From Serpentinimonas barnesii (lineage in GTDB: Bacteria > Pseudomonadota > Gammaproteobacteria > Burkholderiales > Burkholderiaceae_C): a stretch of 37,375 nt of DNA. A program made the translations under genes and the position numbers. Positions 27,166 through 35,842 of this stretch are shown here, piece by piece; position 1 is the first letter of the stretch, and the number at the start of each line of letters is the position of its first letter. The notes beneath the pieces are model-generated. The model saw only the letters and a program-made list of their open reading frames with translations, made no database searches and was not told where the DNA came from. The stretch covers positions 1 to 37,375 of the forward strand of contig NZ_BAWN01000030.1 of the NCBI RefSeq assembly GCF_000696225.1, written 5' to 3'.

Positions 27166-27864
27166 TTGAGCCCTGCCCACCCCGCTTTCGACTTCGAGCA
27201 AGCCCGCTTCAACATGATCGAGCAGCAGATTCGGCCCTGGGAGGTGCTGGATGCGCGGGTGCTGCAACTGCTGGGTGCGCTCAAGCGCGAAGACTTCGCC
27301 CCCGCTGCCTACCGCGCACTGGCGCTGGCCGACGTCGAAATCCCGCTCTGTCGCCCGGCGGTTGAGGGCGCGTGCATGCTGGCCCCCAAGATCGAGGCCC
27401 GCGCCCTGCAAGACCTGGCCTTGCAAGACACCGACTCGGTGCTCGAAATCGGCAGCGGTTCTGGCTACATGGCGGCGCTGCTAAGCCGCTTGAGCGCACG
27501 CGTGCTGAGCCTCGAGATCGACCCGGCGCTGGCCGAGCAGGCGCGCCGCAACCTGAGCGCAGCCGGGATCGACAACGTCGAGGTGCGCTGCGCCGACGCC
27601 GCCGCCCAGCGCTGCGCCGCCTGCGGCAGCAACGCCCCCTACGACGCCATCGTGCTCAGCGGCTCGGTGGCCGAGGTGCCGGCCGACCTGCTGGACCTGC
27701 TCAAAATCGGCGGCCGCTTATTCGCCATCGTCGGCCAAGAGCCCATCATGCGCGCCACCTTGGTGCGGCGCACCGGCCCCACCAGCTACTCCACCGAACA
27801 GCCGTGGGACATCGTGGCCCCGCGCCTGCGCGGCTTTCCCGAAGCCTCGCGCTTTCAGTTTTAA
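27166..27864 (+). CDS. PCMT-like (protein-L-isoaspartate O-methyltransferase family) protein
   Basis: A 232-residue Rossmann methyltransferase: MIEQQIRPWEVLDARVLQLL at the N-terminus, the SAM motif VLEIGSGSGYMAALLSRL (~91-108), LEIDPALAEQARRNL and YDAIVLSGSVAEVPADLLDLLKIGGRL. The family's substrate-side GQTIS segment is absent; its place is taken by LCRPAVEGACMLAPKIEAR. It is therefore a divergent paralogue, and true isoaspartyl repair activity is doubtful. The TTG at 27166 is favoured by GGAG six bases upstream; the next ATG (27214) would cut conserved residues. It precedes the TolC-family gene by 15 bases, probably as an operon. Confidence 0.85.
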   Translation: MSPAHPAFDFEQARFNMIEQQIRPWEVLDARVLQLLGALKREDFAPAAYRALALADVEIPLCRPAVEGACMLAPKIEARALQDLALQDTDSVLEIGSGSGYMAALLSRLSARVLSLEIDPALAEQARRNLSAAGIDNVEVRCADAAAQRCAACGSNAPYDAIVLSGSVAEVPADLLDLLKIGGRLFAIVGQEPIMRATLVRRTGPTSYSTEQPWDIVAPRLRGFPEASRFQF

Positions 27865-27879
27865 GCGCGGCCCGGCACC

Positions 27880-29244
27880 ATGAAGGCCCCCCTCCGGCAC
27901 CCCGCCAGCACCTTGCGCCGGGCTGCCGTAGCCGGTGTCGTGCTGGGCTTGTTTGCACTCGGCAGCGCCCAAGCACAAAACCTGCCCGAGCTGTTTGCCG
28001 CCGCGCGCGCCCACGACGCCACGTTTTTGGCTGCGCAAGCCCAGTTCGAGGCCGATCGTGCCCGCGCCGCCCAGGCCTTGGCCGGGGTGCGCCCCAGCGT
28101 GGCCTTGAGCGGCGGCGCCCACTGGTCCCACAGCGACAGCAGCCTGACCGGGCCCGCGCGCAGCAGCAACCGGCAAAACCTCAGCCTGGGGGCTAACCAG
28201 CCGCTGTTTCGGCCCGCCAACCAACTGGCGCTGCAACAGGCCGAGCTGTCCTTGCAGGCGGCGCAGGCACGGCTGCAAAGCACCGAGCAAGAGTTGATCC
28301 TGCGCACCGCCCAAGCCACCTTCGAGGTGCTGGCGGCGCAAGACAGCCTGCGCTTCATCGAGGCGCAGCAAACCGCCGTGGCCGAGCAACTGGCGGCGGC
28401 GCGGCGCCTGTTTGAAGTCGGCAGCGCCACCATCACCGACACGCGCGAGGCGCAGGCGCGCTTCGACTTGGTGCGGGCGCAGCACATCGCCGCCACCAAT
28501 GCGCTGCAAGTGCGCCAGCTCGAACTTGAACAGCTCGTAGGGCGCGCCGGCGTGCGCCCGTGGCACCTGCCCGAAGGCGTGCCCCTGCCCGTGCCGGACC
28601 CCTCTGCCACCATGCCAAGCTGGGTCGAGCGCGCCCAAACCGCGCACCCCATGCTGCGCCAAGCCGAGGCCGGGCTGCAAATCGCCGCGCTCGAAGTGCA
28701 GCGCGCCCAAGCCGCGCGCGGCCCCACGGTCGATGCCACGGCGCAGCTCCAACTGGCCCGCGGCCCGGTCCAGGGCCTGCCCGCTGCCAGCGGCAACGCC
28801 AGCCAGCGCGACGCCAGCATTGGCATCCAATTCAACCTGCCGCTCTACACCGGCGGCGCGCTGCAAAACCGCATTGCCGAGGCCGTGGCCCTGCAAACCC
28901 GGGCCCGCGCCGACCTCGACGCGGCCCAGCGCAGCGTCACCCAGGCCACGCGCAGCGCCTACCTCGGCGTGGTCTCGGGCACTGGGCAGGTGCAGGCGCT
29001 GCAAGCCGCGCAAGCCTCCAGCCAAAGCGCTCTAGATGCCAACCGGCTTGGCTTCGAAGTGGGGGTGCGCATCAACATCGACGTCCTCAACGCCCAAAGC
29101 CAGCTCTTTGACACCAAAGCCAGGCTGGCGCGCGCCCGCTACGAGCTGCTGCTGGGCAGCCTGCGCCTGCGCCTAGCCAGCGGCGTGCTCACCGCCGACG
29201 ATTTGCAGCCCATCGCGGCGCTGCTGCGGGCACCGGGGCCCTAA
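27880..29244 (+). CDS. tolC: TolC-family outer membrane efflux protein
   Basis: The 454-residue protein has a signal peptide (AGVVLGLFALGSAQAQ, cleavage near residue 33). Two repeated outer-membrane-factor halves follow, each an amphipathic strand plus long Ala/Gln-rich helices. Landmarks are NLPELFAAARAHDATFLAAQAQFEADRA, the strand ANQPLFRPANQLALQQAE, RRLFEVGSATITDTREAQARFD, and in the second half IQFNLPLYTGGALQNRIAEA and NRLGFEVGVRINIDVLNAQSQLF. This matches the type I secretion/TolC branch. It would form the trimeric outer-membrane channel of export systems whose inner parts lie elsewhere. It directly follows the PCMT-like gene, as in other Burkholderiales. Confidence 0.92.
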   Translation: MKAPLRHPASTLRRAAVAGVVLGLFALGSAQAQNLPELFAAARAHDATFLAAQAQFEADRARAAQALAGVRPSVALSGGAHWSHSDSSLTGPARSSNRQNLSLGANQPLFRPANQLALQQAELSLQAAQARLQSTEQELILRTAQATFEVLAAQDSLRFIEAQQTAVAEQLAAARRLFEVGSATITDTREAQARFDLVRAQHIAATNALQVRQLELEQLVGRAGVRPWHLPEGVPLPVPDPSATMPSWVERAQTAHPMLRQAEAGLQIAALEVQRAQAARGPTVDATAQLQLARGPVQGLPAASGNASQRDASIGIQFNLPLYTGGALQNRIAEAVALQTRARADLDAAQRSVTQATRSAYLGVVSGTGQVQALQAAQASSQSALDANRLGFEVGVRINIDVLNAQSQLFDTKARLARARYELLLGSLRLRLASGVLTADDLQPIAALLRAPGP

Positions 29245-29310
29245 GGCCCTGAGCGGGCGCGACCCAACCAGCGCCCCCCACTCATCCCCGCCGAGTGCGA
29301 GCGGGCTATG

Positions 29311-30930
29311 CTATTTGCGGCGTGCAGCCATCAAGAACTGGCGCGCGTTGCCCACGTTCTTGGTAAACAGACTCACCACGATGATCGACAGCAGCGCCGC
29401 CGGCAGCCCGTACAGCGCCGGGTAGTCGAGCACGCGAACGCCAGCGATTTCCGGCACCTCGGCGAAGCGAGCGAAGGTGAAAGTCAGCGAAACGATCAAA
29501 CCCACCACAAGGCCAGCGATCACGCCTTCCTTGGTCAGGCCACTCCACCAGACCGAGAGGATCAGCACCGGGGCCAAGGTAGAGGCAGCGATCCCAAAGC
29601 ACATCGCCACCAAGATGGCGACGTTCTGATCTTTGAGCCAGATTGAGGCCACCAAGGCGATTAGCGTCAGCACCACGGCACCCAGCTTAGCGAACACCAG
29701 CCGCTCGCGGTCGGTGCTGTTGGGGCGCAACACACCGGCATAGACGTCGTGCGACAGGCTGGTGGTCATCGAGATCAGCAGTCCGACCGAGGTGCTCAGC
29801 ATGGCGGCCATGGCTCCGGCAGCAACGATGCCGAGTATGACTTCACCGCCAATTTCCATACCCAGCAGCGGGATCGCCATGTTGGCGGCACGACCGTGTT
29901 GGCCCGCTTGCAACATTTCGATCAGCACCGGATACAGAATCATCATGGTGGCAAAGCCGACTAACAGCACCGCAATGTAGAAAACCGCCAAGTTGATGAT
30001 GGTTATTTCAGCACTTTTCTTGGCGTCTTTGGCATCTTTCACGGTGTAGAAGCGGATCAGGATGTGCGGCAGACCGGCCATGCCAAGCAGCAGACCGAGC
30101 ACCAGGCTGATTTGGCTCCAGACGTCGGGTGTCGCGATGCCAGGGGTGAGGGCATGGGGCAGATCGGCAAAGCCAGCGCGAACCGCTTCGGCCAACACAA
30201 AGGGTCCGAAAGTGCCTTCGGTCGCGGCAGGCACCGTGATTTGCGCAATCACCTTGACCGCTTCGGTCGGTGGCACCGTGACCATGGACTGCGAGATGAT
30301 GGCAAAGGGGTTGCCGCCAAAGTACATCAGCGTGGCGAGGATGAAGAGCAGCAAAATCGCCACCATCAGGATCACGCCCTGAATGGCTTGGTTGTAGGTG
30401 GTTCCCATCATGCCGCCAAGCACCAACATCAAACCCATCACGGTCGCAGAAACGAACACTGTGACCCTGTAGTCCCAGCCCAGCAGGAGCTCGAACAGGT
30501 GCCCGGCGCCCACGATCTGCGGCACCAGGTAGAGCGTGCCAATGATGACGGTGGTGAACATGGCTAGCAGCTTCAGAGTGCGGCCACCGTAGCGCCCAAC
30601 CAGCACGTCGCCGACAGTGAACTTGCCCGTGTTTTTGAGTGGACCGGCCAGCACGACCAGCACAAAAATCCAAGCACCAAAGAAACTGATGACGACCCAC
30701 CAGCTGTTGATACCTGTCAAAGAAATGGCACCGGCCACGCCAAGGAAGCTGGCAGCCGAGCAATAGCTGCCAAACATGGCCCAGCCATTGAGGCGCGCAG
30801 AGATTTTACCGCCGGCAACGTAAAAGTCGGTGGTGGTGCTGGTGTACTTGTTGCCCCACCAGCTGACGTAAACGACAGCGATCAGGCTGAAGAGAAGGAT
30901 TGAAAAAGCAACCGGGTTTTCAAAATTCAC
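29311..30930 (-). CDS. Sodium/solute symporter, ActP-like (acetate/monocarboxylate uptake)
   Basis: A 539-residue member of the solute:sodium symporter family with about 13 hydrophobic segments. ActP-like signatures are TDFYVAGGKISARLNGWAMFGSYCSAASFLG, GKFTVGDVLVGRYGG, LVPQIVGAGHLFELLLG, GGMMGTTYNQAIQGVI, MAGLPHILIRFYTVKDAKDAKKS and AMAAMLSTSVGLLISMTTSLSHDVYA. Unlike E. coli ActP it has no long N-terminal signal-like extension. Substrate is inferred to be acetate or a related small carboxylate. PEP synthase and its regulator follow upstream, consistent with gluconeogenic growth. Its base composition is clearly lower in GC than its neighbours (sampled 60-base blocks at about 45-57% GC). Confidence 0.88.
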   Translation of the reverse strand: MNFENPVAFSILLFSLIAVVYVSWWGNKYTSTTTDFYVAGGKISARLNGWAMFGSYCSAASFLGVAGAISLTGINSWWVVISFFGAWIFVLVVLAGPLKNTGKFTVGDVLVGRYGGRTLKLLAMFTTVIIGTLYLVPQIVGAGHLFELLLGWDYRVTVFVSATVMGLMLVLGGMMGTTYNQAIQGVILMVAILLLFILATLMYFGGNPFAIISQSMVTVPPTEAVKVIAQITVPAATEGTFGPFVLAEAVRAGFADLPHALTPGIATPDVWSQISLVLGLLLGMAGLPHILIRFYTVKDAKDAKKSAEITIINLAVFYIAVLLVGFATMMILYPVLIEMLQAGQHGRAANMAIPLLGMEIGGEVILGIVAAGAMAAMLSTSVGLLISMTTSLSHDVYAGVLRPNSTDRERLVFAKLGAVVLTLIALVASIWLKDQNVAILVAMCFGIAASTLAPVLILSVWWSGLTKEGVIAGLVVGLIVSLTFTFARFAEVPEIAGVRVLDYPALYGLPAALLSIIVVSLFTKNVGNARQFLMAARRK

Positions 30931-31242
30931 AATTTGGTTCTTTCGTATTTAGCCAAACACATGCGGGGGCCCACCAAGACAACCAGAAACTCCAGCAAGC
31001 TGCAGGGTCGAACGTAACTGGTTTGGCCCGTACACACGACGGTTGATGACATTACCGGTGATCAAAGGCACCGCACCAGCACACCGCAGCAGTGAACTGA
31101 CGATGTGGCAGGAACGGACGATCAAACCCGATTTTTTATAGCCAGCTTATGCACACCGACCAAGCTCGCCGGTCTTAGGGCATGACCCAAGTGCACCGCA
31201 ACAATGGAAGCAGGAGGCCACTGGTGGCCCCACCCGCACCCA
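30931..31242. other. 312-base gap between the symporter gene and ppsA
   Basis: No open reading frame or RNA gene is evident. The stretch is less GC-rich than its surroundings. It contains a minus-strand promoter candidate for the symporter (31135-31163), a single TTATGCACA matching the DnaA-box consensus (31147-31155) inside that promoter's spacer, and a perfect GGCCAC-TG-GTGGCC dyad just beyond the ppsA stop, without a T-run. The symporter message would have a leader of about 200 bases. Confidence 0.5.
31135..31163 (-). promoter_or_regulatory. Candidate promoter of the ActP-like symporter
   Basis: On the minus strand TTGGTC (31163-31158) and TATAAA (31140-31135) are separated by exactly 17 bases. 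Both hexamers are partial matches to the sigma-70 consensus. The spacer holds TGTGCATAA, the complement of a DnaA-box-like 9-mer. Confidence 0.4.
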
Positions 31243-33636
31243 TCAACCCTGCGCCAACTGCTTCCAAGTCTCGATCACGGTGTCGGGGTTGAGCGAGATG
31301 GAGGCTATGCCTTGCTGCTGCAGCCAGCGCGCGAAGTCGGGGTGATCGCTCGGGCCTTGGCCGCAGATGCCGATGTACTTGCCTTGGGCGCGGCAGGCCT
31401 GGATGGCTTGCGAGATCAGCGTGGTCACGGCCGGGTCGCGCTCGTCGAAGTCTTGCGCCAGCAGCTCCAGCCCGGAGTCGCGGTCCAGCCCCAGGGTGAG
31501 CTGGGTCAGGTCGTTGGAGCCTATCGAAAAGCCGTCAAAGAATTGCAAAAACTGCTCGGCCAAAATGGCGTTGCTGGGGATTTCGCACATCATGATCAGC
31601 TTGAGGCCGTTGACGCCGCGCTTCAAACCAAAGCGGGCCAGCAGCTCCACCACCTGCTCGGCCTGCTTGAGGGTGCGCACAAAGGGCACCATCACCTGCA
31701 CATTGTCCAGCCCCATGGGCTCGCGCACACGCCGGATGGCTTCGCACTCCATGGCAAAGGCCTCGCCAAAATCGGCGCTCAGGTAGCGCACCGCGCCCCG
31801 GAAGCCGAGCATGGGGTTTTCTTCGTCGGGCTCGTAGCGGCTGCCGCCGATGAGCTTGCGGTACTCGTTGCTCTTGAAGTCGCTCAGGCGCACGATCACC
31901 GGCTTGGGCCAGAAGGCGGCGGCGATGGTGGCCACGCCTTCGGTCACTTTGTCCACATAAAAGGCGCGCGGGCTGGCGTGGCCGCGGGCCACCGACTCCA
32001 CCGCTTTTTTTAGGTCGGCGTCGATCTGCGGGTAGTCCAGTATCGCTTTCGGGTGTACGCCGATGTTGTTGTTGATGATGAACTCCAGCCGCGCCAGCCC
32101 CACGCCGGCGTTGGGAATCTGGGCAAAGTCGAAGGCCAGTTGCGGGTTGCCCACGTTCATCATGATTTTCAGGTCCAGCTCGGGCATGGCACCCCGGCGC
32201 ACCTCGGTGACTTCGGTCTCGAGCAGGCCGTCGTAGATGTGGCCGGTGTCGCCCTCGGCGCAGCTCACCGTCACCAGCGCGCCGTCTTTGAGCGCCTCGG
32301 TGGCGTCGCCGCAGCCCACCACGGCCGGAATGCCGAGCTCGCGCGCGATGATGGCGGCGTGGCAGGTGCGCCCGCCACGATTCGTGACGATGGCGCTGGC
32401 GCGCTTCATCACCGGCTCCCAGTTCGGGTCGGTCATGTCGGTCACCAGCACGTCGCCGGGCTGCACCTGGTCCATCTCGCTGATGTGCTGCACCAGCCGC
32501 ACCGGCCCGGTGCCGATTTTTTGCCCAATGGCGCGCCCGGTGGCCAGCACCGCGCCCTGGCCCTTGAGCTTGTAGCGCAGCTCAACCTGCCCGCCCGCTT
32601 GGCTCTTGACCGTCTCGGGGCGCGCCTGCAGGATGTAGATTTGGCCATCCAAGCCGTCTTTGCCCCACTCGATGTCCATAGGGCGGCCGTAGTGGCGCTC
32701 GATCACCAGCGCATAGTGGGCCAGTTGCAACACATCGGCCTCATTCAAGCTGTAGCGGTTGCGCTGCTCCACCGGCACCTCGACCGTTTGCACCAGCTTG
32801 CCGCTGCGCGCTTTTTGCTCGGGCGTGGCAAACACCATCTGGATCAGCTTGGAGCCCAGGTTGCGCCGGATCACGGCCTGCTTGCCCGCTTGCAGCATTG
32901 GTTTATGAACATAGAACTCGTCTGGGTTCACCGCGCCTTGCACCACCGTCTCGCCCAGGCCGTAGCTGCTGGTGATGAAGACCACGTCTTCAAAGCCCGA
33001 TTCGGTGTCGATGGTGAACACCACCCCGGCCGCGCCGAGGTCGGAGCGCACCATGCGCTGCACCCCGGCCGACAGCGCCACCTCGGCGTGTGCAAAGCCC
33101 TTGTGCACGCGGTAGCTGATGGCGCGGTCGTTGTAGAGGCTGGCAAACACCTCTTTGATCTTGTGCAGCACGTCGGCTATGCCCTGCACGTTCAGAAAAG
33201 TTTCCTGCTGCCCGGCAAAGGAGGCGTCGGGCAAGTCTTCGGCGGTGGCCGAGGAGCGCACGGCGTAGCTGGCGCTGGTGCTGGCGCCGTTGAGCTGCGC
33301 GTAGGCGGCGCTTATGGCCTGCTCCAAGGCGGCCGGAAAGGGCTGGGCCTCGACCATGGCGCGGATTTCAGAGCCGCACTGCGCCAGCGCGCGCACGTCG
33401 TCGGTGTCGAGCGCGTCCAGCTTGGCCTGGATGCGCTGATGCAAGCCATCGGCGGCCAGAAACTGGCGAAAGGCGTGCGCGGTGGTGGCAAAACCAGTGG
33501 GCACGCGCACGCCCTGCGGCAGTTGCGAGATCATCTCGCCGAGGCTGGCATTTTTGCCCCCTACGGCTTCGACATCGCTCATTCTGAGTTGCTCGAAGGG
33601 CACGACCAAGGCGGTCGGGTCAAACAGTTGCGACAT
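31243..33636 (-). CDS. ppsA: Phosphoenolpyruvate synthase
   Basis: PpsA makes PEP from pyruvate and ATP in gluconeogenesis. The 797-residue product has the N-terminal ATP-grasp half ([45 protein letters not shown]), the swivelling phosphohistidine domain with [21 protein letters not shown] (catalytic His about 426) and the C-terminal PEP/pyruvate barrel ([44 protein letters not shown]). The ATG at 33636 follows GGAG. It is divergent from ppsR, whose product switches PpsA off and on by threonine phosphorylation; the target threonine precedes the catalytic histidine (TCHAA here). Confidence 0.96.
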   Translation of the reverse strand: MSQLFDPTALVVPFEQLRMSDVEAVGGKNASLGEMISQLPQGVRVPTGFATTAHAFRQFLAADGLHQRIQAKLDALDTDDVRALAQCGSEIRAMVEAQPFPAALEQAISAAYAQLNGASTSASYAVRSSATAEDLPDASFAGQQETFLNVQGIADVLHKIKEVFASLYNDRAISYRVHKGFAHAEVALSAGVQRMVRSDLGAAGVVFTIDTESGFEDVVFITSSYGLGETVVQGAVNPDEFYVHKPMLQAGKQAVIRRNLGSKLIQMVFATPEQKARSGKLVQTVEVPVEQRNRYSLNEADVLQLAHYALVIERHYGRPMDIEWGKDGLDGQIYILQARPETVKSQAGGQVELRYKLKGQGAVLATGRAIGQKIGTGPVRLVQHISEMDQVQPGDVLVTDMTDPNWEPVMKRASAIVTNRGGRTCHAAIIARELGIPAVVGCGDATEALKDGALVTVSCAEGDTGHIYDGLLETEVTEVRRGAMPELDLKIMMNVGNPQLAFDFAQIPNAGVGLARLEFIINNNIGVHPKAILDYPQIDADLKKAVESVARGHASPRAFYVDKVTEGVATIAAAFWPKPVIVRLSDFKSNEYRKLIGGSRYEPDEENPMLGFRGAVRYLSADFGEAFAMECEAIRRVREPMGLDNVQVMVPFVRTLKQAEQVVELLARFGLKRGVNGLKLIMMCEIPSNAILAEQFLQFFDGFSIGSNDLTQLTLGLDRDSGLELLAQDFDERDPAVTTLISQAIQACRAQGKYIGICGQGPSDHPDFARWLQQQGIASISLNPDTVIETWKQLAQG

Positions 33637-33775
33637 GGTGAAACTCCAAAGTTAAAAAACTGGGTATCCCGCTGGGGCCGCTGGAGCCGCAGCCTGCGCG
33701 CCCAAGGCCAAAGCCGCCACATCGTTGTGCTGTATGGGTGGCGGCTGGGCTGGGCGCGGGAGGCGGGATAATCGT

Positions 33776-33790
33776 CGGATTGTAAATCCG
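33776..33790. promoter_or_regulatory. Inverted repeat between ppsA and ppsR, candidate operator
   Basis: CGGATT and AATCCG face each other across three bases. The dyad lies in the 213-base divergent gap, just after a plus-strand GATAAT (33767-33772) and overlapping a minus-strand TACAAT. A regulator bound here could affect both genes. The regulator is unknown. Confidence 0.35.
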
Positions 33791-33849
33791 CACCCTCGGC
33801 AGCCATTGCGGCTCCCTATTTCTCCCCCTGCCGCCCCCGATTGCCCCCC

Positions 33850-34656
33850 ATGTCGCACCGCACCGCCTTTTTTGTCTCCGACGGCACCGGCATCACCGCC
33901 GAAACCTTTGCCAAAGCCATCCTGGCGCAGTTCGAGATCGAGCCGCGCCGCGTGCGCCTGCCCTTTGTCGACGACGCCGACAAGGCGCACCAGGCCCTGC
34001 GCCAAATCAACCACGCCGCCGAGGTCGATGGCCGGCGCCCTCTGGTCTTTACCACCGTGGTCAACCCCGAGGTGCTGCAGGTGCTGCACGGCCACTGCAA
34101 GGGCATGCTGATCGATATGTTTGGCACCTTCATTGCGCCGCTGGAACTGGAGCTGGGAATCAAGTCGAACCACCGCGTGGGGCGCTTTTCCGACGTGGCC
34201 AAGAGCCGCGAATACCACGACCGCATGGAGGCGATCAACTTCACGCTCGACCACGACGACGGCCAGACGGATCGGGACCTGGCGCAATCGGATGTGATTC
34301 TGGTGGGGGTGAGCCGCAGCGGCAAAACGCCGACCTCGCTCTACCTGGCGCTGCAGTTTGGCCTCAAGGCCAGCAACTACCCGCTGATCCCGGAAGATTT
34401 CGCGCGCCGCCAACTGCCGCCGCAGCTGCTGGCGCACAAGAAAAAGCTGTTTGGCCTGACCATCGAGCCGCAGCGCCTGAGCGAAATCCGCCACGAACGG
34501 CGCCCCAACTCGCGCTACGCCAGCCTGGAAAACTGCCGCTACGAAGTGGCCGAGGCCGAGGCCATGATGCGCCGCACCGGCATCCGCAACCTCTCGACCA
34601 CCAGCAAGTCGATCGAGGAAATCGCCACCCTGATCCGGCAAGAGCTGGACCTGTAA
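33850..34656 (+). CDS. ppsR: PEP synthase regulatory kinase/pyrophosphorylase (DUF299)
   Basis: PpsR is the bifunctional ADP-dependent kinase and Pi-dependent phosphotransferase that inactivates and reactivates PEP synthase. The 268-residue product has RTAFFVSDGTGITAETFAKAIL at the N-terminus, the P-loop GVSRSGKTPTSLYLA near 157-171, KASNYPLIPEDF and STTSKSIEEIATLI at the end. The ATG at 33850 gives MSHRTAFFVSDG; a TTG three codons earlier is possible. Its placement opposite ppsA supports the PpsA substrate rather than PPDK. Confidence 0.96.
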   Translation: MSHRTAFFVSDGTGITAETFAKAILAQFEIEPRRVRLPFVDDADKAHQALRQINHAAEVDGRRPLVFTTVVNPEVLQVLHGHCKGMLIDMFGTFIAPLELELGIKSNHRVGRFSDVAKSREYHDRMEAINFTLDHDDGQTDRDLAQSDVILVGVSRSGKTPTSLYLALQFGLKASNYPLIPEDFARRQLPPQLLAHKKKLFGLTIEPQRLSEIRHERRPNSRYASLENCRYEVAEAEAMMRRTGIRNLSTTSKSIEEIATLIRQELDL

Positions 34657-34693
34657 GCCGCCCCAACCTGCCCCAGCCCAGCCCCCGGCAGGC

Positions 34694-35662
34694 TCAGCGC
34701 ACGGGCGGCCAGACGTGCAGCGGGGCGCGGTAAAAATTCAGAATGCGGCGCACGTAGTCCTGCGTCTCGCGAAACGGCGGAATGCCACCAAAACGGTCCA
34801 CCGCCCCCTCGCCCGCGTTGTAAGCCGCGGCGGCCAGCGCCACGTCGCCATTGAAACGCTGCAGCAGCCAGCGCAGGTACGCCAAGCCCCCGCGCACGTT
34901 TTGCTCCGCGTTGAAGGGATAGCGCACGCCAAAACGCTCGGCGGTTTCGGGGATGAGCTGCATCAGGCCCATGGCGTTCTTGGGCGAAACGGCGCTGGGG
35001 TTGAAGTTCGATTCGGCCCGCGCCACCGCCAGCGCAAAGCGGAAATCGACCTCGAAGCGCGGTGCCAGGCGCTGAATCAGCTCGGCGTAGCGCTGGCGCT
35101 CGGGTGGCAGCGCGTCGATGAAGCGCTGCACCACCTCGAAGGGCACCACCGCCTCAGCCGCCAGCGCGGCCGGGGCCGCTGACGCAGGGGGCGCTGGGAG
35201 CGCAAACTGGGGCGCCGCACCGCTGATCAGGCAATCGGGCACGGCGTCGGCAAAGCCGGTCTGCGACACGATCTGCATCGCCTGCTCGTGCCCGCCTTGT
35301 GCCGCGATGGCCAGCAGGGTGCGCCCTTCAAGCCGGCCGGGCTCGTCGATGCGCTCTAAAAACAGCCGCCCGAGGCGGTACTGGGCCTCGGTGCTGCCAA
35401 AACGCGCCGCTGCACAATAGTGGGCTGCCGCCTGCAACACCGCGTTGCGCTGCTGCGCCTCGAAACCCAGCTCGATCCAGCGCGACAATTGCGGCGCTTC
35501 GTCGGTCCAAGGGGGTGGGCCCAAGGGGGGCAGCTCGGACACGGCCAGCAAGGGCGGAGTCGGCGGCAAGGCCGGCGCAGAGCTGGGCGCAGCGGCCAAC
35601 ACACCACCCACGGCGCCCAGCCACAACAGCGCCCAAACCGCGCTGCGGGTGCGGCGCATCAT
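34694..35662 (-). CDS. Lytic transglycosylase (SLT domain) with Sel1-like segment
   Basis: A periplasmic enzyme that cleaves peptidoglycan glycan strands. From the ATG at 35662 the product has 322 residues with a signal peptide (MMRRTRSAVWALLWLGAVGGVLAAA), a Pro-rich segment, a Sel1-like repeat (HYCAAARFGSTEAQYRLGRLFLE), and a C-terminal SLT domain. Its catalytic Glu is in ARAESNFNPSAVSPKNAMGLMQ, followed by NVRGGLAYLRWLLQRF and AAAYNAGEGAVDRFGG. The chosen start has GAGG 8 bases upstream and makes a proper signal peptide. In-frame ATGs at 35698 and 35728 lack good Shine-Dalgarno sites. It is convergent with ppsR and divergent from the DUF294 gene. Confidence 0.9.
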   Translation of the reverse strand: MMRRTRSAVWALLWLGAVGGVLAAAPSSAPALPPTPPLLAVSELPPLGPPPWTDEAPQLSRWIELGFEAQQRNAVLQAAAHYCAAARFGSTEAQYRLGRLFLERIDEPGRLEGRTLLAIAAQGGHEQAMQIVSQTGFADAVPDCLISGAAPQFALPAPPASAAPAALAAEAVVPFEVVQRFIDALPPERQRYAELIQRLAPRFEVDFRFALAVARAESNFNPSAVSPKNAMGLMQLIPETAERFGVRYPFNAEQNVRGGLAYLRWLLQRFNGDVALAAAAYNAGEGAVDRFGGIPPFRETQDYVRRILNFYRAPLHVWPPVR

Positions 35663-35842
35663 CGGGTGAACCTCGGCTGCAAGGGGGGCGCTGGGCATGG
35701 ATCTGTCGCTGTCGGGTGGAAGGTGCATTGTCACCCAATCCCGGCCTGACTGCCTGAGACTGATAAAAATTTCAATTAAGCAAGACCAGCCCGCGCCTGG
35801 CTTTAAGATGTGGCTTTCGAGGGACTTCCTGCACACCGCACC

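Noticed and set aside
31147-31155. TTATGCACA, a consensus DnaA box
   Set aside because: It is a single site with no cluster, AT-rich unwinding region or dnaA/dnaN nearby, so there is no reason to call an origin. DnaA control of the symporter promoter would be speculation.
34667-34692. CCTGCC/GGCAGG hairpin between convergent ppsR and lytic transglycosylase
   Set aside because: Six base pairs with a 14-base loop and no T-run in either direction; too weak to call a terminator.
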